From Afipia sp. 64-13 (GTDB taxonomy: Bacteria; Pseudomonadota; Alphaproteobacteria; Rhizobiales; Xanthobacteraceae): 64,000 bases of DNA. The stretch covers positions 254,102 to 318,101 of the forward strand of contig MKUJ01000001.1 in assembly GCA_001897755.1 (NCBI GenBank), written 5' to 3'. Below the pieces are notes generated by a model. The model was not told the DNA's origin. It saw nothing but the letters and a program-made list of their open reading frames with translations, and did not search any database. The position numbers and the translations under genes are program-made. Of the stretch, positions 9,679 to 17,879 are shown in pieces (the stretch's first letter is position 1; every line of letters starts with the position of its first letter).

Positions 9679-10263
9679 GGATAGCTTCTCATGGTGAGGA
9701 CTGCGAACGGCAGTCAAAGCTCTCGCCGTCATTGCGAGGAGCGTCAGCGACGAAGCAATCCAGTCCTGTCGTGGAGATTCTGGATTGCTTCGCTTCGCTC
9801 GCAATGACGGTTGTGAGGAGGCGGGGAGCAACTTGAGCCTGCTCCTCATGGTGAGGAGGTGTCTCCAGCGCGTTCACGCGCGTCTTTCGACGCGCTATGG
9901 CGCCGTCTCGAACCATGAGGCCGCGATCATGAACTATTGCGGCCTCATCCTTCGAGACGCATCGCTGTGCGATGCTCCTCAGGATGAGGATCGCCATCTG
10001 CCGCTACACCGTCATGGCCGGGCATAGCCCGTCGAAGACGGGCGTGAACGCCCTTTTGACCCGGCCATCCACGGCTTTTCTCGCTGGTCTCTCATGAAGG
10101 CGTGGATCACCGGGACAAGCCCGGTGATGACGATTGAGCGAGCCGCACGTTTTCCGCGTCATTGCGGGGAGCGTTAGCGACGAAGTAATCCAGCTCTTTG
10201 CAATGCCCGCGACAGGCGCGGGCATAACGATGAATAGGACGTGGCGATGAGCGACTTCGCCGC
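9679..10263. repeat. Non-coding cluster of dispersed palindromic repeats
   Basis: This 585-base gap holds no convincing gene but several short palindromic repeats. (1) 9728-9808 is an imperfect inverted repeat whose arms are versions of CATTGCGAGGAGCG and GCAATCCAG. (2) 9848-9990 is a compound element with arms around CATGAGGCCGC/GCGGCCTCATCC. (3) 10010-10077 is a CATGGCCGGG/CCCGGCCATCC element. (4) 10099-10132 is a CACCGGGACAAGCCCGGTG hairpin. (5) 10158-10193 is a lone arm of type 1. Related copies occur at 11301-11392, 14937-15058 and 40007-40143. Such units are typical of Bradyrhizobium-type genomes. Confidence 0.75.
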
Positions 10264-10485
10264 TCAATAATGCGGCGGTGGCGGTTCGTCGCCGGGCGAG
10301 GCGGGGATCGCATCCTCGGCGGCGGCGAGCCGGTCGCCGAGCCGCACCAGTTCGCGCGTCAGGCGGTCGATCTCTTTCCACTGCGCGGTCAGGGCCTGGT
10401 TCAGCGCCTCGATGGTGTGCTCCTGATAGGCGACGCGCGTCTCCAGCGTTTCGATGCGCGCCTCAAGGGGCGAAAGCTCAGTCAT
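10264..10485 (-). CDS. slyX: SlyX-family coiled-coil protein
   Basis: A 73-residue acidic protein beginning MTELSPLEARIETLE with heptad-like coiled coil through about residue 55, then a short tail ending PPPPHY. This matches the small SlyX family, whose biochemical role is unknown. The chosen ATG (10483-10485) overlaps the end of trhO by 8 bases, so the two are translationally coupled. A longer in-frame extension upstream runs inside trhO and is rejected. Confidence 0.85.
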   Translation of the reverse strand: MTELSPLEARIETLETRVAYQEHTIEALNQALTAQWKEIDRLTRELVRLGDRLAAAEDAIPASPGDEPPPPHY

Positions 10486-11248
10486 CGCTGTCCTCGTTTG
10501 CTGTTTCGCCGGGCTGTTGCGCGCGTTCGACCAGACCGTGGCCGAGCGCGATGCGCTGGTCGAACACGAAGCATTCGCCCTGCCAGCGGCTCTGCTCCTG
10601 AGGAATCTCCTCAAGATATTTCAGGATGCCGCCCTTGAGGTGATAGACCTGCGTAAAGCCGCGCGCCAGCAGATAGGAGCTGGCCTTCTCGCAGCGGATG
10701 CCGCCGGTGCAGAACATCGCGATTGCCTTGTCGCGCGCGGGATCGAGCGCGCGGTCGGCGTAATCCTTGAACTGGCTGAAGCTGGTGATTTGCGGGTCGG
10801 TCGCGCCGGCGAAGGTGCCCATCTCGACCTCGAACTGGTTGCGGGTGTCGAGCAGCACCATGCCCGGTCGCGCGATCAATTCGTTCCAGTCCTGCGCCTC
10901 GACATAGGTGCCGACCCGCGCGGTGGGGTCGGTGCCTTCGCCGCGCAGCGTCACGATCTCCTGCTTGAGCCGGACCTTGAGACGCTGGAACGGCATCTGC
11001 GCCGCCTGGGAGAATTTCAGTTCGAGATTGTCGAGCCGGCCGCCGAACAGCGCGCCGCCGCGGAGCTGGTTGATCAGCGCGTCGATCGCCACCGCGCTGC
11101 CGGCCACGGTGCCGTTGATGCCTTCGGCGGCGAGCAGCACGATGCCCTTGATGCCGAGCGCCGCGCACATGTTGCGCAGCGGCTCGCGCAGGCTCTCGAA
11201 GTCCGGCAGCGGCACGAACTGATAGAAGGCGGCGACCTTGTACGACAT
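10478..11248 (-). CDS. trhO: tRNA uridine(34) hydroxylase, rhodanese family
   Basis: TrhO (formerly YceA) hydroxylates U34 in certain tRNAs on the way to 5-methoxy- or carboxymethoxyuridine. The 256-residue protein has the N-terminal ferredoxin-like domain (YKVAAFYQFVPLPD, GIVLLAAEGINGTVAG) and a rhodanese domain with LLDTRNQFEVEMG and the active-site Cys loop FCTGGIRCEK. The start MSYKV at 11248 fits the family. The 30 extra in-frame residues further upstream fall in a dispersed repeat and were rejected. It is the first gene of an operon with slyX. Confidence 0.92.
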   Translation of the reverse strand: MSYKVAAFYQFVPLPDFESLREPLRNMCAALGIKGIVLLAAEGINGTVAGSAVAIDALINQLRGGALFGGRLDNLELKFSQAAQMPFQRLKVRLKQEIVTLRGEGTDPTARVGTYVEAQDWNELIARPGMVLLDTRNQFEVEMGTFAGATDPQITSFSQFKDYADRALDPARDKAIAMFCTGGIRCEKASSYLLARGFTQVYHLKGGILKYLEEIPQEQSRWQGECFVFDQRIALGHGLVERAQQPGETANEDSDD

Positions 11249-11300
11249 CGCGCCGTTATAAAGGCCGCGGGCGCGGAGGCAAACCCGCGCTTGCCCCATC

Positions 11301-11392
11301 GTCATCACCGGGCTTGTCCCGGTGATCCACGGCTTCACGATAAATCAGTAAGAGAAGGCGTGGATGGCCGGGTCAAGCCCGGCCATGACGGG
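11301..11392. repeat. Two short inverted repeats upstream of trhO
   Basis: A CACCGGGCTTGTCCCGGTG hairpin (11301-11335) and a GGCCGGGTCAAGCCCGGCC hairpin (11357-11392) occupy the gap between trhO and the next gene. They are the same repeat types as at 10010-10132 and 40007-40143. Confidence 0.7.
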
Positions 11393-11445
11393 TTCCAACA
11401 AATACGCTGGTTTCATTGGCTCTGTTTTGAGCCTGTCTCTGAGGC

Positions 11446-13035
11446 TCAGAACCCCATCGCCGCGCCGTCGCTGCGCGGATCGGTGGCTCCTTCGAACACG
11501 CTGTCCGGGTGACGCACCACGGCGCCGCCATGGCCCATGGTCGAGGTGAAATCGGGCAGCACCTCGATGTCGTGGCCGGCGTCGCGCATCGCCTGGATCA
11601 GCGCCGGGTCGAACCGGCTCTCCAGCTTCAGCGTGACGGTGGCATCGCCCCAGGTCTTGCCGAGCAGCCAGCGCGGCGCGGTGATGGCCTGTTGCAGGCC
11701 CTGGCCGTAGATCGCGTAGCGGCTGAAGATCGCCGACTGCGTCTGCGGCTGGCCTTCGCCGCCCATGTTGCCGTAGACCATGCGGCGGCCGTCGTCGAAC
11801 AGCGCCATCGCCGGGTTGAGGGTGTGGAACGGCTTGCGGCCGGGGCGCAGCGCGCGCGGACCATCGCCGTCGAGCACGAAGCTGGAGCCGCGGTTCTGCC
11901 AGACGATGGCAGAGTTATCGAGCGTGCAGCCCGAGCCGAACTCGAAATAGACGCTCTGGATGAAGGAGACCGAAACGCCGTTGCCGTCGATCGCGCCGGC
12001 CCACACGGTATCGCCCGGATTGGCGACGTAGGGCCAGGGCAGCGCGCGCTTGCGGTCGATCCTCTTGGCGAGCTCGTCGAGCTTCTCCTTGGTCAGGTAG
12101 TCCTCGCAGCGCTCCTTCATGTGGGCCGGGTCGCTGACCACGGCGTCGCGCACCAGGAACGCCTGCTTGGTGGATTCGACGATGCCGTGCAGGTAGTCGA
12201 AGCTCTCGCATTCGGCGACATTGAGGCGCTCGAACAGCGCGAGGATCATCAGCGAGGCGAGGCCCTGCGTCGGCGGCGGGAAGTTGAACAGCCGCGCGCC
12301 CTTGACCGGCACCGAGATTGCCTCGCGGCGCTGCACCTTGTGCGCGGCGAGGTCTTCCAGCGTCACCGGCGAGCCGACGCGCGCCAGATCCGCCGCGATC
12401 TCCTTGGCGAGCGTGCCCTGATAGGCGTCCATCGGGCCGCGTTCGCCGATCTGCCGCAGCGTCTTGCCGAGCGCGGCGAGCTTCATCACCGAACCCTCGC
12501 GCGGCGCCTTGCCGTCCACCAGGAAGTGGCTGGCGAAGCCCGGCGCGTCCTTGAGGCCGGCGAGCTTGCTCTCGGTCAGTTCGCGCTGGCTCGCGGTGAC
12601 GGCGAAGCCGTTTTCGGCCGACCACACCGCGTCCTCGAGAAGACGCGACAGCGGCAGCTTGCCGCCGATTTCACGGCTGAGGGCATAGGCCTCGGCCCAG
12701 CCCGACAGGGTGCCGGCCACGGTGTTGGCGGCGAGCGGGCCGCGCTCGGGGATCGTCTTGAGACCCTTCGACTTGTAGAGGTCGACGGTGGCGGCCTTGG
12801 CCGCGGCGCCGCAGGCGTCGATCGCGACCGGCGGCTTGCCGTCGACGCTGATCAGCCAGAAACCGTCGCCGCCGATCGAGTTCATGTGCGGATAGACCAC
12901 GGCCAGATTGGCCGCGATCGCGATCATTGCCTCGATGGCGTTGCCGCCCTCGCGCAGGACGCGCAGGCCAGCCTCGCTGGCGAGATGATGGGGGGCGGTC
13001 ACCATGCCGCGGCGGGAACGGGGAGTGTTCAGCAT
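11446..13035 (-). CDS. Gamma-glutamyltransferase-like Ntn hydrolase
   Basis: A 529-residue member of the gamma-glutamyltranspeptidase superfamily, whose proenzymes cut themselves to expose a catalytic Thr. It starts near RRGMVTAPHHLASEAG and includes EGGNAIEAMIAIAANLAVVYPH. The presumed processing site is at GDTVWAGAIDGNGVSVSF, and the small subunit ends in the usual DPRSDG region. The Thr-Val-Trp at the cleavage site differs from the Thr-Thr-His of glutathione-processing enzymes, so the substrate may be another gamma-glutamyl or N-acyl amide. No signal peptide is seen, so a cytoplasmic location is likely. Confidence 0.85.
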   Translation of the reverse strand: MLNTPRSRRGMVTAPHHLASEAGLRVLREGGNAIEAMIAIAANLAVVYPHMNSIGGDGFWLISVDGKPPVAIDACGAAAKAATVDLYKSKGLKTIPERGPLAANTVAGTLSGWAEAYALSREIGGKLPLSRLLEDAVWSAENGFAVTASQRELTESKLAGLKDAPGFASHFLVDGKAPREGSVMKLAALGKTLRQIGERGPMDAYQGTLAKEIAADLARVGSPVTLEDLAAHKVQRREAISVPVKGARLFNFPPPTQGLASLMILALFERLNVAECESFDYLHGIVESTKQAFLVRDAVVSDPAHMKERCEDYLTKEKLDELAKRIDRKRALPWPYVANPGDTVWAGAIDGNGVSVSFIQSVYFEFGSGCTLDNSAIVWQNRGSSFVLDGDGPRALRPGRKPFHTLNPAMALFDDGRRMVYGNMGGEGQPQTQSAIFSRYAIYGQGLQQAITAPRWLLGKTWGDATVTLKLESRFDPALIQAMRDAGHDIEVLPDFTSTMGHGGAVVRHPDSVFEGATDPRSDGAAMGF

Positions 13036-13135
13036 CGCTTCAGTCCAACAGGTTGAGCCCGCCGCGGCGGGAGTTAAGTAAGAGAAATCTTCATTGGCCT
13101 TTTAGACCAAAAAGACGACGTTTCCAAACAGGGAA

Positions 13136-13158
13136 ATGCCCGGCCACCGGCCGGGCAT
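13136..13158. terminator. Hairpin downstream of the oxlT-like gene
   Basis: A perfect 10-bp stem (ATGCCCGGCC and its complement, loop ACC) in the 295-base gap between the ggt-like gene and the first oxlT-like gene. It probably ends the oxlT transcript on the minus strand, although no long U-run follows. I see nothing else convincing in 13036-13330. Confidence 0.45.
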
Positions 13159-13330
13159 CCCTGCGGGTGAGACGCCTGATGGTGGGACCCCGGCATCTGC
13201 GCCGTTTTGGCGACGCAAAAGCCGGAATCGAAGGCCATCGGCACATGGATGGCGGCTCAAGAGAAGTCGGGATTCGACTTTCGCTTGGCGGGCCCGCGGC
13301 GTGGCGGGAGCGAATATCGAACCCGCTTCC

Positions 13331-14614
13331 TTAAGCGTGCCTATGACGCTCGAACCACTTCTGGCGCCAGGATTTTAGCACGAAGAGCGCGAGCAGGCCG
13401 GTCAGAATGTCCATGAAAATGATCAGGCCGAACACCGGCAGCCAGCTTCCGGTGGATTCGCGCAGCATCGCCGCCACCGGACCGCCGAGCACCGAGCCGA
13501 CGCCCTGTGCCATATAAAGGAAGCCGTAATTGGTGGTGGCGTTCTTGGTGCCGAAGGTGTCGGTCAGCGTGGAGGGGAACAGCGAGAAGATTTCGCCCCA
13601 GCCGAAGAACACGAGGCCCGACAGCAGCACGACCGCCAGCGCGTTCTCGCGATAGAGCACCATCAGGCCGATGGCGAAGCCTTCGAGAATGAAGGCGATG
13701 CCCATGGTGTTCTCGCGGCCGATGCGGTCCGAGACCCAGCCGAAGAACGGACGGGTCAGACCGTTGGTGACGCGGTCCACGGTGAGCGCGAGCGGCAACG
13801 CCGCGAGGCCCCAGATCATGACGTCGGCGACGCCGAAATCGCGGGTGAAGTTGGCGAACTGCGAGATCACCATGAGGCCGCCGGTGGACATCATGGTCAT
13901 CATCACGAACATCAGCCAGAACAGTGGCGTCTTCAGCATCTCCTTCGATGTGAAGTCATGCACCGAGGTTTTGACCTTGGCCGAGATGTTGGCTTTGGCC
14001 GCGGAGGTTTCATGCGATTCCGGATTGCGCAGGCCGAGCGCGGCGAGCACGCCGACGACGCCGAGGATGATGCCGAAGGTCACCAGCGTCGATTGCGCGC
14101 CGGAGGTTTTCAGCATGGTGTCGATCGGGAAGGTGGTCAGGATCGCGCCGAAGCCGTAGCCCGCGGCGACCATGCCGGTGGCGAAGCCGCGGCGGTCCGG
14201 AAACCAGCGCACCATCAGGCCGATGATGCCGACATAGACGATGCCGGTGCCGATGCCGCAGAACAGGCCGTAGGTCAGGTACAGGCCGGTCAGCGAAGTG
14301 ACGTTGGCCGACAGCACCCAGCCGAGACCGGAGAGAGCGCCGCCGACGGCGATCAGGAGTTTCGGGCCGAACCTGTCGACCAGCCAGCCTTGCGCCGGCG
14401 AGAACCAGGTTTGCAGAACGATGAGAAGCGAGAAGGTGACTTGAATGGCCGGCAGTGTTGCGCCGGTAGTGCTTTGAAATGATTTAACGAATAGCGTCCA
14501 GACGTATTGCGGGCTTGAGATCGCCATCATGGCGACCATGCCCAGCCCAAGCTGGATCCAGCGTGCGCTGGTATTGATTGCAATATCCTCAGTGTCCCTC
14601 GACGAAACAGACAT
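13331..14614 (-). CDS. oxlT: MFS transporter, oxalate/formate antiporter family (copy 1)
   Basis: A 427-residue 12-TM major facilitator of the oxalate:formate antiporter family. Motifs include SPQYVWTLFVKSFQ in TM1-2, FSPAQGWLVDRFGPK (MFS motif A), WFPDRRGFATGMVAAGYGFGA and the C-terminal half-motif GWVSDRIGRENTMG. OxlT exchanges external oxalate for internal formate across the inner membrane. The paralogue at 15081-16367 is nearly identical outside the termini and the central loop. A fdhD gene and broken formate dehydrogenase genes lie just beyond that copy, consistent with a formate/oxalate link. Transport specificity within the family varies, so the substrate is inferred. Confidence 0.82.
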   Translation of the reverse strand: MSVSSRDTEDIAINTSARWIQLGLGMVAMMAISSPQYVWTLFVKSFQSTTGATLPAIQVTFSLLIVLQTWFSPAQGWLVDRFGPKLLIAVGGALSGLGWVLSANVTSLTGLYLTYGLFCGIGTGIVYVGIIGLMVRWFPDRRGFATGMVAAGYGFGAILTTFPIDTMLKTSGAQSTLVTFGIILGVVGVLAALGLRNPESHETSAAKANISAKVKTSVHDFTSKEMLKTPLFWLMFVMMTMMSTGGLMVISQFANFTRDFGVADVMIWGLAALPLALTVDRVTNGLTRPFFGWVSDRIGRENTMGIAFILEGFAIGLMVLYRENALAVVLLSGLVFFGWGEIFSLFPSTLTDTFGTKNATTNYGFLYMAQGVGSVLGGPVAAMLRESTGSWLPVFGLIIFMDILTGLLALFVLKSWRQKWFERHRHA

Positions 14615-15080
14615 TCTCAGCCTCCCAAATTTTCTTTAGGGGGAACTGCCCCACGGCTAGTATGTCAGTGATGGCGCGATGGAGTGGAAAATTTGATCAA
14701 AAGTGCAGGATTGAGGCGTTCTGTCGCAGTAAACAGGGGCGGATGCCGCAAGCTATCCACATCGCGACGTGAATCGCGGGCCAGTTGCGCTGCGATGCAT
14801 CATTTATAGCGGCGTAATTTACCGTTTCGCATAACGGTCGCGGTTCGAGGTCGCGATGTGAAAGATTCGCGCCGAATGGAATGAACGAGTTTTCCGTTAT
14901 CGCGAGCCAACGGGTCGGCGCCACCAGCGCGGTTACGCGCTCCTTTCGCCAGCGCGGTGACGCGCGTCTTTCGACATGCTCTGGCGCCGCCCGATGAGGC
15001 TCCGCGAAGCAATCCAGAATCCATAAAGGATCGGATTGCTTCGCGCCTCGCAATGACGTTCGGCCTGCTCCTGGTCTGTC
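14615..15080. repeat. Gap between the two oxlT copies, with dispersed repeats
   Basis: This 466-base spacer has no convincing gene. The half nearest copy 1 (14615-14930) is unique sequence that must hold its promoter; I could not assign the boxes. 14937-15058 contains dispersed repeats: a GCGCGTCTTTCGACATGCTC block like that at 9878-9899, followed by an inverted repeat with arms GAAGCAATCCAG and GGATTGCTTCG ending in CTCGCAATGAC, like 9728-9808. Confidence 0.65.
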
Positions 15081-16367
15081 TTATTCCGCCGGCGCGTGGA
15101 TTGTCCGTATCGGCGAGAATCCGGCGAACCAGCGTGCGCGCCACGGCTTGAGCACGAACAGCGCGAGCAGGCCGGTCAGCACGTCCATGAAGATGATGAC
15201 GCCGAACACCGGCAGCCAGCTTCCGGTCGAGTCACGCAGCATTGCCGCCACCGGACCGCCGAGTACCGAACCGACGCCCTGCGCCATATAGAGGAAGCCG
15301 TAATTGGTGGTGGCGTTCTTGGTGCCGAAGGTGTCGGTCAGCGTCGAGGGAAACAGCGAAAAGATTTCGCCCCAGCCGAAGAACACGAGGCCCGACAACA
15401 GCACGACCGCCAGCGCATTCTCGCGGAACAGCACCATCAATGTGATCGCCGCGCCTTCCAGGATGAAGGCGATGCCCATGGTGTTCTCGCGGCCGATGCG
15501 GTCCGACACCCAGCCGAAGAACGGGCGGGTGAGGCCGTTGGTGATGCGGTCCACCGTGAGCGCCAGCGGCAAGGCGGCGAGGCCCCAGACCATGACATTG
15601 GCGACGCCGAAGTCGCGGGTGAAGTTGGCGAACTGCGAGATCACCATGAGGCCGCCGGTCGACATCATGGTCATCATCCCGAACATCAGCCAGAACAGCG
15701 GCGTCTTCAGCATCTCCTTGGGCTCGTAGTCATGTGACGAGGTCGCAACTTTGGTGGAGGTCGCCGCAACCGCGATCTCGCCTTGCTGCGGATTGCGCAG
15801 GCCGAGCGCGGCGAGCACGCCGACGACGCCGAGGATGATGCCGAAGGTGACGAGCGTGGTCTTGTAGTCCGACGACTTCATCATCGAGTCGATCGGGAAG
15901 GTGGTCAGGATCGCGCCGAAGCCGTAGCCCGCCGCCACCATGCCGGTGGCGAAGCCGCGGCGGTCGGGAAACCAGCGCACCATCAATCCGACGATGCCGA
16001 CATAGACGATGCCGGTGCCGAGGCCGCAGAACAGGCCGTAGGTCAGATACAGGCCGGCCAGCGACGTGATGTGCGCCGACAAGACCCAGCCGAGACCGGA
16101 CAGCGCGCCGCCGACGGCGATCAGAAGTTTCGGTCCGAATTTATCGACCAGCCAGCCTTGCGCCGGCGAAAACCATGTCTGCAGCACGATGAGCAGGGAG
16201 AAGGTGACCTGAATGGCCGGCAGCGTCGCGCCGGTGGTGGTCTGGAATGATTTGACGAACAGCGTCCACACATATTGCGGACTTGAGATCGCCATCATGG
16301 CGATGACGCCGAGAACAAGCTGCGTCCAGCGCGCATTGTTGGACTGGGGATCAGTTACCGAGCTCAT
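15081..16367 (-). CDS. oxlT: MFS transporter, oxalate/formate antiporter family (copy 2)
   Basis: A 428-residue 12-TM transporter, a tandem paralogue of the gene at 13331-14614. The two share long identical blocks, such as the TM1-2 region and ENTMGIAFILEG. They differ mainly in the first 20 residues, the central cytoplasmic loop (about 200-225) and the C-terminal tail. Expected role is exchange of oxalate and formate at the inner membrane. It has its own upstream gap (16368-16638) with no gene, so the copies may be expressed separately. Nucleotide identity is also high, so a recent duplication or gene conversion is likely. Confidence 0.82.
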   Translation of the reverse strand: MSSVTDPQSNNARWTQLVLGVIAMMAISSPQYVWTLFVKSFQTTTGATLPAIQVTFSLLIVLQTWFSPAQGWLVDKFGPKLLIAVGGALSGLGWVLSAHITSLAGLYLTYGLFCGLGTGIVYVGIVGLMVRWFPDRRGFATGMVAAGYGFGAILTTFPIDSMMKSSDYKTTLVTFGIILGVVGVLAALGLRNPQQGEIAVAATSTKVATSSHDYEPKEMLKTPLFWLMFGMMTMMSTGGLMVISQFANFTRDFGVANVMVWGLAALPLALTVDRITNGLTRPFFGWVSDRIGRENTMGIAFILEGAAITLMVLFRENALAVVLLSGLVFFGWGEIFSLFPSTLTDTFGTKNATTNYGFLYMAQGVGSVLGGPVAAMLRDSTGSWLPVFGVIIFMDVLTGLLALFVLKPWRARWFAGFSPIRTIHAPAE

Positions 16368-16638
16368 GGGATATCTCCTTTGCTACAGGGTAACTTCAGC
16401 AAGGAGTATGCCAGCTGTGTTCGCAGTCGGTGGGACAACATATGACGTGAACGCATGGCGAGGCCATGATCAATTCGCTTCGCACGAAATCGATCATGTA
16501 TCCGCAGACATGCACGGTCGCAAAACGCTGCATCAGCGCGTGCTGCCGCGATGACTGCTGCTCAAATACGGAAAGAACGAAGGCAGGAGCTTCAATGCGC
16601 GAAGGAATCTTCTCGGGGCCGCCGTAGCGCCTGCGCAA

Positions 16639-16728
16639 TCAGGCGGCAGCCTGCTGCTTTTTCAGGCCTTCGATTGCGGTCTTGACGATCGGGGCCATGC
16701 CTTCGCCGCCAAGGCGAGCTTGTCGTCA
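16639..16728 (-). pseudogene. fdsD: Remnant of formate dehydrogenase delta subunit
   Basis: Directly after fdhD, in the position fdsD normally takes, an ATG overlaps the fdhD stop (TAATG). Only a few codons later, in another frame, a short run reads ARLGGEGMAPIVKTAIEG and stops at 16639. That run fits the conserved FdsD C-terminus (GG-G-L/M-P-V-A). The middle of the gene, about 40-50 codons, is missing, so an internal deletion with a frame change is the simplest reading. The identification rests on about 25 residues plus gene order. Confidence 0.55.
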
Positions 16729-17550
16729 TTATGCGACGTGGGTGGCCTTTCCCGGCGAAATACGGTGCATGTGCGTGAAAATCTCGAAACCGTCGGCGCG
16801 GGCGATTGCGGCAAGCGTGATGCCCGCGCGTTCGGCCATCCTGATCGCAAGCGCGGTGGGGGCGGAGACCGAGACGATCAGCGAGGCGCCGATCGAGGCG
16901 GTCTTCTGCACCATCTCGACCGAGACGCGGCTGGTCAGCAGCACCGCGCCTTCGCTGGCGGCGATGCTTTTGCGCGCCAGCGCGCCGGCGAGCTTGTCGA
17001 GCGCGTTGTGACGGCCGACATCTTCGCGGATTTCCATGATGCCGGACTGCGGGGTCCAGAACGCGGCGGCGTGGACCGCGCGGGTGATGGTGTTGAGCTT
17101 CTGCAGCGGGTAGAGGCCCTGCATCGCGGTCATGATCTCTTGCGGGGTGACGCGGATGCCTTCGCCGACGATGGCGACCGGCTTCATCGCCTCGGCAATC
17201 GAGTCGATGCCGCACAGGCCGCAGCCGGTGGGGCCGGCGATATGTCGCCGCCGCTCGTGCAACTGGTCGGCGTTGTGTTTGGTCAGCCACATCCGCAGTT
17301 CGATGCCCTCGTCCTGCGGAACGACCTCGAGCGACTCGATGTCCGACATGTCGTTGATGATGCCCTCGGTGAGGCTGAAGCCCACGGCGAAGTCCTCGAG
17401 ATCCTGCGGCGTGCCCATCATCACGGCGTAGGTGCCGGCGTCGTAGGACAAGGCCAGCGCCGTTTCCTCGGGCACGGAGCGGTCGCCTTCGCTGAAGCCG
17501 CTTTCGCGCCAGATCAGGCGATGAGCATTGACGATCGGGGATTCGTTCAC
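16729..17550 (-). CDS. fdhD: Formate dehydrogenase accessory sulfurtransferase FdhD
   Basis: FdhD passes sulfur from IscS to the molybdenum cofactor of formate dehydrogenase, a step needed for enzyme activity. The 273-residue protein is full length. It contains EETALALSYDAGTYAVMMGTP, the reactive CGLC motif (C110 and C113), EDVGRHNALDKL and the C-terminal SAPTALAIRMAE region. It starts at GTG with AGGAG upstream. It lies between the broken remains of fdsA and fdsD. Since no intact formate dehydrogenase structural gene is visible here, FdhD presumably serves an enzyme encoded elsewhere or is now idle. Confidence 0.95.
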   Translation of the reverse strand: MNESPIVNAHRLIWRESGFSEGDRSVPEETALALSYDAGTYAVMMGTPQDLEDFAVGFSLTEGIINDMSDIESLEVVPQDEGIELRMWLTKHNADQLHERRRHIAGPTGCGLCGIDSIAEAMKPVAIVGEGIRVTPQEIMTAMQGLYPLQKLNTITRAVHAAAFWTPQSGIMEIREDVGRHNALDKLAGALARKSIAASEGAVLLTSRVSVEMVQKTASIGASLIVSVSAPTALAIRMAERAGITLAAIARADGFEIFTHMHRISPGKATHVA

Positions 17551-17562
17551 GCCGCGCTCCTG

Positions 17563-17795
17563 TTATTTCGCGACCTCGGCGCGGATGATCCGCCGCGAGG
17601 CGCGCGCATGCTCCTCATAGGAGTTCTGCCGCTCGCTCGGATCGTTGGAGGGCATGATCTGCATCGCGGTGACCCTGAACCCGCGCCATTGACGCCAATC
17701 CGAGCAGTCCGGTCACCACATGGCCCTGTGTATCAGGATGATGGCAGGTCGTATAGACGACGCCCGGCGCGGGGCACCACCTAACACACGGGCGT
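17563..17795 (-). pseudogene. fdsA: 3' remnant of formate dehydrogenase alpha subunit
   Basis: Upstream of fdhD two reading frames together give the C-terminus of a molybdopterin formate dehydrogenase alpha subunit. First comes PGVVYTTCHHPDTQGHVVTG; then, after a one-base frame change, CSDWRQWRGFRVTAMQ followed by PSNDPSERQNSYEEHARASR, ending in a stop at 17563. The PGVVYTT-HHP-TQ motif belongs to the dinucleotide-binding domain of this family. More than 900 residues of the normal protein are absent. The stop sits 12 bases before fdhD, as in fdsA-fdhD operons. Confidence 0.75.
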
Positions 17796-17864
17796 CAAAC
17801 GCCTTCCTTGATCAAGACGCTGGTTCCGATGCCGCGTCAGCGGAATTTGGTCAATCTATTTGGA

Positions 17865-17878
17865 GGTGTTTAAATACC
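17865..17878. other. Near-perfect 14-bp AT palindrome
   Basis: GGTGTTTAAATACC lies just after the LysR gene stop. It differs by one base from the perfect palindrome GGTATTTAAATACC at 62287-62300. Function is unknown; it may be chance. Confidence 0.3.
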
Positions 17879-17879
17879 T

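Noticed and set aside
11509-13056. A 515-codon plus-strand open frame opposite the gamma-glutamyltransferase-like gene
   Set aside because: Shadow of a clear Ntn-hydrolase gene; no recognisable product.
13207-13416. A 69-codon plus-strand frame between the ggt-like and oxlT genes
   Set aside because: Starts at TTG without a ribosome site and runs into the antisense of oxlT; no family resemblance.
16396-16638. An 80-codon minus-strand frame between oxlT copy 2 and fdhD
   Set aside because: No ribosome site, no recognisable motif, and it lies in the upstream region of oxlT. It is probably chance.
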